Assembly: GCF_015142735.1 (NCBI RefSeq)
Contig: NZ_JACSPN010000002.1
Location: 251,503 to 302,677 of the forward strand
Reading direction: 5' to 3'
From: Oerskovia douganii
Lineage (GTDB): Bacteria; Actinomycetota; Actinomycetes; Actinomycetales; Cellulomonadaceae
Length of the DNA: 51,175 nucleotides
Part shown: positions 45,066 through 51,175 of the stretch, in pieces
Numbering within the stretch: the stretch's first letter is position 1
How the letters are laid out: each line of letters opens with the position of its first letter
The notes under the pieces: generated by a model
What the model saw: the letters and a program-made list of their open reading frames with translations, nothing else
What the model was told of the DNA's origin: nothing
Database searches by the model: none
Made by a program: the position numbers and the translations under genes

Positions 45066-45863
45066 TCACCAGCCCCCGGCCGGCGCGTCCTGCGTGCTCG
45101 CGTCGATCGCTGTCACGGTCGTGGGCGTGATCTGCGGCGCGGGGGAGGACCCGCCGCCCTTGAGCGCTGCGAGCCGGGCCTCGACCTCGATGTTCTCGCC
45201 CGAGGTCTCGAGCTCCTCGAACTGCGCGTCGAGGGAGGAGGCGGCGACCTCGGCCTGGCCGAGCGCGAGGGCTTCCTCGCGGCGCACCTTCTCCTCGAAG
45301 CGGGAGATCTCGCTCGTGGGGTCGAGCACGTTGATCGAGCTGATCGCGCCCTGGACGGTCTGCTGGGCCTGCGCGGACTTCTGTCGGGCGATCAGCGAGT
45401 CGCGCTTGGACCTGAGCTCGCCCAGCTTGCCCTTCATCTGCGCCAGGCCCGTCTTGAGCTTCTCGACGGTCTCGCGCTGGGACGTGATGAGCGGCTCGGC
45501 CTGCCGGACCTCGCCCTCGGCGGAGATCTGCCGCTGGAGCGCGACCTTGGCGAGGTTGTCGAACTTGTCGGCGTTCGCGGTGTCGCCCGCGGCGCGGTAC
45601 TGGTCGGCCCGGGCGGAGGCGGCGGCCGCCTTGTCCCCCCACTCCCGCACGGCGGCGACGTCCTCGTTGTAGTCCTGCTCGGCGAGCCGGAGGTTGCCGA
45701 TGGTCTGCGCGACGGCCTGCTCGGCGTCGGCGATGCTGTTGGTGTAGTCGCGGACGAGCTGGTCCAGCATCTTCTGCGGGTCCTCGGCGCTGTCGAGGAG
45801 CGCGTTGATGTTCGCCTTCGCCAGCTGGGTGATGCGTCCGAAGATGCTCTGCTTCTCTGCCAT
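45066..45863 (-). CDS. pspA: PspA/IM30-family membrane-stress protein
   Basis: A 265-residue coiled-coil protein of the ESCRT-III-like PspA/Vipp1 family, which coats and protects stressed inner membranes. The amphipathic N-terminal helix (SIFGRITQLAKANINALLDSAEDPQKMLDQLVRDY) is conserved, followed by long heptad helices (residues 40-215) and a Gly/Pro/Thr-rich C-terminal tail (about 230-265) found in actinobacterial versions. No pspB/pspC is adjacent. It lies 78 bases downstream of the TPM-domain gene on the same strand, the common actinobacterial pair. Confidence 0.93.
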   Translation of the reverse strand: MAEKQSIFGRITQLAKANINALLDSAEDPQKMLDQLVRDYTNSIADAEQAVAQTIGNLRLAEQDYNEDVAAVREWGDKAAAASARADQYRAAGDTANADKFDNLAKVALQRQISAEGEVRQAEPLITSQRETVEKLKTGLAQMKGKLGELRSKRDSLIARQKSAQAQQTVQGAISSINVLDPTSEISRFEEKVRREEALALGQAEVAASSLDAQFEELETSGENIEVEARLAALKGGGSSPAPQITPTTVTAIDASTQDAPAGGW

Positions 45864-45941
45864 CGGTCGTGCCTTCCTGCTCGTGGGTACGGGTACGTGC
45901 GTGCCGTCCTGACGTGCGACGCTCTGCGACTGGCTGCGGGT

Positions 45942-48068
45942 CTAGAACCGCCCCCCTCGGCTGGAGCGGCCTCCCGAGGAACCGCCGGAGGACCGACCGC
46001 CCCCGCCGAAGCCGCCCCCGCCGAAGCCGCCCCCGAACCCGCCGCCGGAGCGCCGGCCCCCGCCGCCTCCGCCGCGCAGGATCTGGTCGAGGAGGATCCC
46101 GCCGAGGACCATGCCGCCGACGTTGCTCCCGCCGCCCGACCCGCCACCGAACATGCCGGGCCCGTTCTGCTGCGACTCCCACGCCGACGCGTCGCGCTGC
46201 GCGAGCTGTGCCGCGGCCTGCGCCAGGGAGTCGGCCTGCTGGGCCGTGGCGAGCGCGCGGACGGGGTCGGTGGGTTGCAGGGAGCGGGCTTCGCCGAGGT
46301 AGCGGATCGCCTCGGAGAGCCGTGTGCGCGCTTCAGGCCCGACGGCGCCGCGCCGGGTCTCGATGAAGTCGTTCGTCGCGCGGATCTGGGAGTCGACGCG
46401 CCCGATCGTGTCGCGCAGGAGCGCCGCGGCGCGCGCGGCCTGCTCGGCGCTCTCGCGGAACGGCGCGAGCGCCGCGTCGATCGCGGCCTCGGCGTCGGTG
46501 AGCCGGCGCAGCGCCGCGATGGGGTCGCCGCCCTCGCGGGCAGCCTGGGCGTCGGCCACGGCGGCCTGGGCCTCGGTGGCGCGCGCGGTCACGGCCGGGT
46601 CGTCCGGGGCCAGGCGGGCGGCGTCGGAGATGTCCGCGGTGATCGACGCGACCGCGACGTCGAGCCGCTGACCGGCCTGCGCGAGGACCTCGCCCGCGGA
46701 GTCGATCGCGTCGAGGAGCGTCACGGCCTGCCCGACCGCGTTCTCGGCGGCGCGGGCGTGCGCGACGGCCGACGCGCGGTCCTTGCCCTCGAGGGCGGCA
46801 CGTCCTGCGGCGACGGCCTCCCGGGCGCCTGCGACGAGCTGGAGCGCCTGGTCGGGGTTGGTCGAGACCGAGGCGAGCGCCGTCTGCGGGTAGGCCGCCG
46901 CCAGGGTGGCGAGGGTGCTGCGGGCCGGGCCGACGCGAGACTCGACCTCGTCCGCGCGGCGGTCGACCTCGTCGAGGACCTCGGGGGCGCGGGACTGGAG
47001 GTCCCGCAGCTCGTCGAAGTGGGCGGACTCGGCGTCGAGCGACCGGGCGACCTCGGTGCACAGGGCGATGATCTGCGCCATCATCGTGCGGGCCTGGGGC
47101 TCGGCCTCCGGGGTGTCGTCGTCGAGCTGCTGGCGCAGCGCGAAGGCCTGGGACACCTTCTGCTTGCCCGACTCGAGCGCGACCTGGAACTCCTGGGTCG
47201 CCTCGAGGCCGAACTGGGCCTGGGCGAAGCCGAGCTCCTGCTCGGAGGTCTTGAGGGCGTCGTCGATCGCGACGAGGGCCGAGCTGGCGCGCCGGTCCAG
47301 CTCGGCGGTGGGGAGCTGTGCGAGCTCGTCGGCCTCGTCGGGGCGGGTGGGGCCGCCGGCCGTGCCGCGTCGCCTGCTGAGGATCGCGCGGACCACGAAG
47401 AAGCCGGCGATGGCGACCAGGCCCACGACGAGCGCGATCAGCCAGCCCGACCCTCCGGACGACGAGCCGGTCGCCTCGGCGCGCAGCGTGTCCGCCGCGG
47501 CGATCGCTGCGCCGGCCCACTCGTCCTGGCTGAGCTCGTCCTCGACCGCCGTCTGGACCGTGTCGAGGGCGGCGTCGGACAGGCCGATGTTGTGGTCTGC
47601 CGAGAGGTCGTAGCGGCGGTCCTCGGTCGCGACCGCGAGCAGCACGTCGTCCCTGCCCATGCCGGACAGGTTCGCGGTCGCGGTGGCCCAGGTCTGCGCG
47701 TCCTGACCGTCGAACGTGTCGACGTACACGACGAAGAGCTGGTAGGGGGTGTCGGCCTCGAGGCGGTCCATCGCGGCCTCGACCTCGTCGGTCTGGTCGC
47801 CGAGCACCCCGGCGGGGTCGGTGACCCGGCCCGGGAGGTCGAGCGGCTGCTCGGCGGGGAGCGACGCTCCCGCGAGCAGGGTGGCTGCGAGCGGCGCGCT
47901 GCTCGTCCCCGTCGTCGCTCCGTCGGCGGCTGCGGGGGAGCCGAGGCCGAGGACGGCCAGCAGCCCCGCGACCACGAGCGACAGGCCGTGTCGCAGGGCG
48001 GGGCGGCGCCCGCGGTGAGGACGGGCGGTCACGGCGGTGCTGACGGGGGACGGGGACGACGAGGCCAC
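45942..48068 (-). CDS. TPM-domain membrane protein with coiled coil and Gly-rich tail
   Basis: A 708-residue protein. An N-terminal signal peptide (about residues 20-45, HGLSLVVAGLLAVLGLGSPAAA) precedes an extracellular TPM domain (about 65-200, LDLPGRVTDPAGVLGD... DDVLLAVATEDRRYDLSADHNIG), a membrane helix (about 222-242), and a long cytoplasmic helical region (about 260-620) with alanine-rich tetratrico-like repeats. The last 70 residues are Gly/Arg/Ser-rich (GGGFGGGFGGGGFGGGG...SRGGRF). The GTG start at 48068 has AAAGGA seven bases upstream; the open frame further upstream is spurious. Pairing with pspA suggests envelope-stress work. Confidence 0.85.
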   Translation of the reverse strand: MASSSPSPVSTAVTARPHRGRRPALRHGLSLVVAGLLAVLGLGSPAAADGATTGTSSAPLAATLLAGASLPAEQPLDLPGRVTDPAGVLGDQTDEVEAAMDRLEADTPYQLFVVYVDTFDGQDAQTWATATANLSGMGRDDVLLAVATEDRRYDLSADHNIGLSDAALDTVQTAVEDELSQDEWAGAAIAAADTLRAEATGSSSGGSGWLIALVVGLVAIAGFFVVRAILSRRRGTAGGPTRPDEADELAQLPTAELDRRASSALVAIDDALKTSEQELGFAQAQFGLEATQEFQVALESGKQKVSQAFALRQQLDDDTPEAEPQARTMMAQIIALCTEVARSLDAESAHFDELRDLQSRAPEVLDEVDRRADEVESRVGPARSTLATLAAAYPQTALASVSTNPDQALQLVAGAREAVAAGRAALEGKDRASAVAHARAAENAVGQAVTLLDAIDSAGEVLAQAGQRLDVAVASITADISDAARLAPDDPAVTARATEAQAAVADAQAAREGGDPIAALRRLTDAEAAIDAALAPFRESAEQAARAAALLRDTIGRVDSQIRATNDFIETRRGAVGPEARTRLSEAIRYLGEARSLQPTDPVRALATAQQADSLAQAAAQLAQRDASAWESQQNGPGMFGGGSGGGSNVGGMVLGGILLDQILRGGGGGGRRSGGGFGGGFGGGGFGGGGRSSGGSSGGRSSRGGRF

Positions 48069-48280
48069 GTCGTGATCCTTTCCCACGGGTACGAGGCCCG
48101 CAATCGCGACACAGGACACCGGGGGCATTTCGCCCCACGAGTTCCGCCGGGCCGGTCCGGGTGGCCCTGTCCGGGGGCCTGGCCCGGCCGTCGGTGCCGT
48201 GCGCGGCGGAGCGACGCAGACGAGCGGGAATGTTCGTACGGCGTACCATGTTGAAAGGGGGACGACGACGAGAGGAACCC
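48069..48280. promoter_or_regulatory. divergent promoter region TPM / DUF5701
   Basis: A 212-bp gap between divergent genes. It holds an inverted repeat GTACG/CGTAC around one G near 48236-48246, just upstream of the AT-richer CATGTTGAAAGG stretch, in a place suitable for an operator. No gene seen. Confidence 0.35.
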
Positions 48281-49000
48281 ATGACGACGAGCACGCCGAC
48301 CGCACGCGCCACGACCGCCGCCACGAGCCCGCCCGCCACGCCGAGCCTGCCGCGCACCGCACCGCCGCCGCTCGCCGACCAGGCCGAACGCCTGCTCGCG
48401 CTCGGCGTCCACGCCCTCGCCGGACTGTCCGCGGGCGAGGTGCGCGACGCCGTCGGGCCTCTCACGCGCAGCGCGCCCCACGGCGGCCTGCTCGCCGTGC
48501 ACCCGCGCCTCGCCCCGCCGTCCGCCCTCGCGCCCCTGCTGCGGCTCGGCGACAAGGAGGGGTTCGTCGTGGTCGACATGGAGGACGTCGACCGGTTCGA
48601 GCCCCTCGACGGGCTCGTGCTGCCGGACGGGCCGCTGTACGTCGTGACCGACGTCGACCGCGGCGACGACCTGGCGAACTGGTCCCCCGACGAGGCCCTC
48701 CCGGAGATCACCCGGCGGGGGCGCACACCCCTCGTCCTCAGCGAGGGCATCCACTGGGCCCTGCAGACACCCGACGTCGTGGCGCGCAACCACTGCTTCA
48801 TGACGATCGGGTCGAGGCTCCGCAAGGACAAGGGGCGCCTCGACCCCCGCACGCCCGCGCTGTGGATCTCCAACGGCACGGGACGCGACGGCAAGGAGCG
48901 CCACGGCGCGCCCAAGGTCGGCTGGTGCTGGGCCGGCAACCGGCACACGTGGCTCGGCTTCGCGTCGGGCGCGCGCCGCGTCACGGCGACCGAGGGGTAA
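48281..49000 (+). CDS. DUF5701 family protein
   Basis: A 239-residue actinobacterial protein of unknown function. After a disordered Thr/Pro-rich N-terminus (1-30) there is a conserved core: QAERLLALGVHALAGLS, GGLLAVHPRLAPPSALAPLL, VVDMEDVDRFEPLDGLVLPDGPLYVVTDVDRGDD, LVLSEGIHWALQ, LRKDKGRLDPRTPALWISNGTGRDGKERHGAPKVGWCWAGNRHTWLGFASG. Asp clusters could bind metal. GAGAGGA precedes the ATG. The GNAT gene follows 42 bases later but shows its own promoter. Confidence 0.82.
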   Translation: MTTSTPTARATTAATSPPATPSLPRTAPPPLADQAERLLALGVHALAGLSAGEVRDAVGPLTRSAPHGGLLAVHPRLAPPSALAPLLRLGDKEGFVVVDMEDVDRFEPLDGLVLPDGPLYVVTDVDRGDDLANWSPDEALPEITRRGRTPLVLSEGIHWALQTPDVVARNHCFMTIGSRLRKDKGRLDPRTPALWISNGTGRDGKERHGAPKVGWCWAGNRHTWLGFASGARRVTATEG

Positions 49001-49041
49001 ATGCCGGGCCTCGTCGTCGTCACCGGCGATAGCCTCCGCCG

Positions 49042-49530
49042 ATGACGACGATCAGGCCCCTGCACCCCACCGATCTCGACGCCCTCGTGGAGCTGTCGCT
49101 GCGCGCCTGGCAGCCCGTGTACGACTCGTGGCGCACCCTGCTCGGCGAACGGATCTACGCGCTCGCCTACCCGGACTGGCGTCGCAGCCAGGCCGACACC
49201 GTCCGCTCGGCGTGCACCGAGCACGCCACGACCACGCTCGTGTCCGAGCGGGACGGGCAGCCGGTCGGGTTCGCCACGGTCGTGCTCGGGGAGCCAGGCG
49301 CCGACGCACGGACCGGCGACCTGGAGCTCATCGCCGTCGACCCGTCGGCGCACCGCGACGGCGTGGGCCGCGCCCTCCTGGACGCGTCCCTCGACCTGAT
49401 GCGGGACGCAGGCTGCGCCTACGCGAGCGTCTGGACCGGAGGCGACGACGGGCACGGACCGGCGCGGGCCCTGTACGAGGCCGGCGGCTTCACCGCGCTG
49501 CCGGTCGTGCACTACTACCGGGAGCTCTGA
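49042..49530 (+). CDS. GNAT-family N-acetyltransferase
   Basis: A 162-residue acyl-CoA-dependent acetyltransferase. Conserved motif A is ELIAVDPSAHRDGVGRALLDASLDLM (the RxxGxGRA-type pyrophosphate loop near residue 105), preceded by VGFATVVLG and followed by YASVWTGGDDGHGPARALYEAGGFTALPVVHYYREL. Substrate unknown. TAGCCT stands exactly six bases before the ATG, a leaderless pattern. The gene ends directly before the IS-derived sequence and appears intact. Confidence 0.92.
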   Translation: MTTIRPLHPTDLDALVELSLRAWQPVYDSWRTLLGERIYALAYPDWRRSQADTVRSACTEHATTTLVSERDGQPVGFATVVLGEPGADARTGDLELIAVDPSAHRDGVGRALLDASLDLMRDAGCAYASVWTGGDDGHGPARALYEAGGFTALPVVHYYREL

Positions 49531-49680
49531 GCCTGGATCCGCCGAGCCGGTTTCTGGAGCGGATTGAGCGGTGCTCGTGGATGGCCTGACTGTCGGTGCT
49601 GACGGGGGGGCGCGCGGTACCTGCCGGTCTGCCCGGCTCTTCCACTTTCGGTCCCTTCTCGTCGGGACAGGGCTTGCTGG
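49531..49680. other. short non-coding stretch at IS left side
   Basis: The 150 bases between the GNAT stop and the transposase stop include a likely IS terminal region. No gene is supported. Confidence 0.4.
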
Positions 49681-51131
49681 TCAGGTGGCGGCTGTCAGTT
49701 GGCCGCTGGCGGTCTCGAAGAGCTCATCCCAGGCCTGCTGCCAGGGCCAGTTGCGCGGTAGGTGCAGCAGCCAGGTGCGGGCACGGTTGGCGATGCGGGC
49801 TGGGACGGCGATGAGCTGAGCGCGGATGGTGGCCATGCGGGCTTTGGCGTGGAAGCGCGAGGCCAGCACCCCGGCTGCGCGGGTGAGGTTGAAGGCGATC
49901 GCTGCCAGGACGGTCCAGGCGCTGTTGGCGGTGAACACTGCCGAGGGCATGTGGGCCAGCGGACCGTTCTTCAGGTCGGCGATGACCTGCTCGATGATGG
50001 CGTGGTCACGGTGAGCGGCCTCTGCCTGGAGCATCGACAGCGGGGAGTCGGTGAACACGGCGTGATGACGGTAGACGTTGAACATCTCGCCCTGGCCCTG
50101 GGGCACCGACCGCGGGTTGAGTCGCTTGACGCGGCGCACGATCAGCCGGGCGCTGGTGTGGTCGTCCTTCTTACGAGAGGTGAAGGCGGTGTAGTGGATC
50201 TCGGCCACGTCGGCGTCGGAGACCCAGCGCTGCTCGTCCTCGTCCCAGATGGCCTCGGGGTACTTGATTCCCACCCACGCCTCCTCGGGGATGCGGGAGA
50301 TGGCGGCGACCACGGCCGCGTCCATGCGCGCGGTGATGGAGAAGTGCGCGCCACCGCGGCGGACCGCGGCTACGACATCGTGTTGGTAGAAGGCGCTGTC
50401 GGCGCGCACCGTGACCATGCCCCCGGCCCCTGCCCTGCGAGCCGCGGCCAGGGCCTCGGCGATCATCTTGCCCGCCCCGCGCGGTGACTTCACCGAGCCC
50501 TTGCGCAGCCGGATGCCGGCGATCACCGGCGCCGCCGTGGGCGTCGACAACGTGGCCACCAGCGCGTTGAGGCCCTTGACGCCGCTGTAGCCGTATCCCG
50601 CGCCCTGCTTGGCGTAGCCGTGAGTCTCGCGGATCGTGTCGTCGAGATCGACGTAGGCCATCTCATCGACGCCGGACACCAGCGCAGGCACCCGAGCGGC
50701 CAGCGCGGCCAGCAGCCGAGAAGCGATCGCGTCCAGTTGGCGAACGTGCCCGAACTTATAGCCGCGCAGGTGCGTGCCCAGCGTCGTGGGAGCCCGCAAC
50801 TCGCTGAACGCCCGGCCCATCCCGCCGTGGCGGACCAGGTCCATGTCGCTGATGCTGTCGGCCCCGGCCACCATCCCGCCGACCAGCGCACCGACCTTCA
50901 CCTGCGCGTTCGCACCGGCGCTGCCGGCCAGGGTGATGTGCGCATCGACCAGGTCCGACAGCCCCGCCGACTCGGCCAGCAGCATCACCGGCACCAGCCC
51001 ACCGGCAGCGATCAGATTGTCATCATCGAACTCAGCGGAGAAGCTGTGGGAAACTCGCACTACCGATGCTCCTGTAACTCAGCGGTCTGGGACTCTCAGA
51101 GGTGTTCTCACCAGGCTGATTTGGCGGTTCC
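49535..51131 (-). mobile_element. IS1380-family insertion sequence (ends approximate)
   Basis: A transposase gene with short flanks. Candidate terminal inverted repeats begin GGATCCGCCGAG at 49535 and, on the other strand, GGAACCGCCAAA at 51131, matching at about 10 of 14 positions. No clear target duplication is found, so the ends are uncertain. The window stops 44 bases further on, as expected if the assembly broke at a repeated IS. Confidence 0.45.
49681..51060 (-). CDS. IS1380-family transposase
   Basis: A full-length DDE transposase of 459 residues. The start RVSHSFSAEFDDDNLIAAGGLVPVM and the segments SGVDEMAYVDLDDTIRETHGYAKQGAGYGYSGVKGLN (first Asp), VTVRADSAFY (second Asp) and HAIIEQVIADLKNGPLAHMPS (Glu) are characteristic of IS1380-family enzymes. 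It is uninterrupted, so it may be active. Its GTG/ATG start lies 115 bases from the window end. Codon use is a little less extreme in GC than its neighbours, in keeping with a mobile origin. Confidence 0.93.
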   Translation of the reverse strand: MRVSHSFSAEFDDDNLIAAGGLVPVMLLAESAGLSDLVDAHITLAGSAGANAQVKVGALVGGMVAGADSISDMDLVRHGGMGRAFSELRAPTTLGTHLRGYKFGHVRQLDAIASRLLAALAARVPALVSGVDEMAYVDLDDTIRETHGYAKQGAGYGYSGVKGLNALVATLSTPTAAPVIAGIRLRKGSVKSPRGAGKMIAEALAAARRAGAGGMVTVRADSAFYQHDVVAAVRRGGAHFSITARMDAAVVAAISRIPEEAWVGIKYPEAIWDEDEQRWVSDADVAEIHYTAFTSRKKDDHTSARLIVRRVKRLNPRSVPQGQGEMFNVYRHHAVFTDSPLSMLQAEAAHRDHAIIEQVIADLKNGPLAHMPSAVFTANSAWTVLAAIAFNLTRAAGVLASRFHAKARMATIRAQLIAVPARIANRARTWLLHLPRNWPWQQAWDELFETASGQLTAAT

Positions 51132-51175
51132 TCGTTGAAGGTGGAGCAGGACGAGGGCTGCTGCGGTGATCTCGG

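Noticed and set aside
45006-48254. 1,082-codon open frame on the plus strand
   Set aside because: It is antisense to pspA and the TPM gene, with Arg/Gly/Leu-rich low-complexity sequence typical of shadow frames in high-GC DNA.

Overview
The window comes from a very GC-rich actinobacterium, probably a member of the Micrococcales related to Cellulomonas, Oerskovia or Isoptericola. This is inferred from codon use, a WXG100 protein, a DUF3263 protein, a stand-alone groEL2-type chaperonin with tandem CIRCE sites, an IdeR-type iron box and frequent leaderless genes. Both edges look like contig ends: a run of 36 C at the left and an IS1380-family transposase at the right.

Layout. 1-6.4 kb: trehalose synthesis (otsA-otsB), a membrane Ser/Thr kinase, a small membrane protein and a membrane-anchored DsbA-like thioredoxin. 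6.5-15.6 kb: a 9.0-kb element integrated in tRNA-Thr(TGT), bounded by 40-bp direct repeats. It carries a tyrosine integrase, an XRE repressor, an excisionase-like protein, a putative replication initiator with five palindromic iterons inside its gene, small zinc-ribbon-like proteins, a scaffold-like protein and an HK97-type major capsid protein. I find no terminase, portal, protease, tail or lysis gene. Behind the capsid gene it carries a TM-GAF protein, a 57-residue partner and two long non-coding tracts packed with short hairpins. I read it as a capsid-encoding phage satellite or mini-prophage, comparable in scale to phiRv1/phiRv2 of M. tuberculosis. The hairpin tract at 14.85-15.40 kb is the best candidate for something undescribed.

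15.7-21.8 kb: a ROK regulator divergent from a sugar ABC importer (two permeases and a lipoprotein, no ATPase) and a GH36-type alpha-galactosidase, forming a galactoside uptake module. 21.8-29.9 kb: SGNH hydrolase, uracil-DNA glycosylase, DUF3263 protein, LytR_C protein, cold-shock protein, FAD oxidoreductase, secreted glycosidase-like protein and GroEL. 30.0-35.1 kb: an iron-box-controlled catechol siderophore locus (entB, entA, entC, fepD, fepG, and an Sfp-type PPTase). One junction near 32,671 joins the front of entC to the back of fepD, so the end of entC, any genes between and the start of fepD are missing.

35.1-49.5 kb: RidA/HxlR pair, PQQ-propeller membrane protein and WXG100 protein, HD-like protein, an OmpR-type two-component system, winged-helix (HTH_42) protein, NYN protein, glutamine amidotransferase, Dabb protein, PspA with a TPM-domain membrane protein, DUF5701 protein and GNAT acetyltransferase. 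49.5 kb to the end: IS1380-family element. Eight genes begin exactly six bases after a TAnnnT box without a Shine-Dalgarno sequence, which suggests leaderless transcripts.
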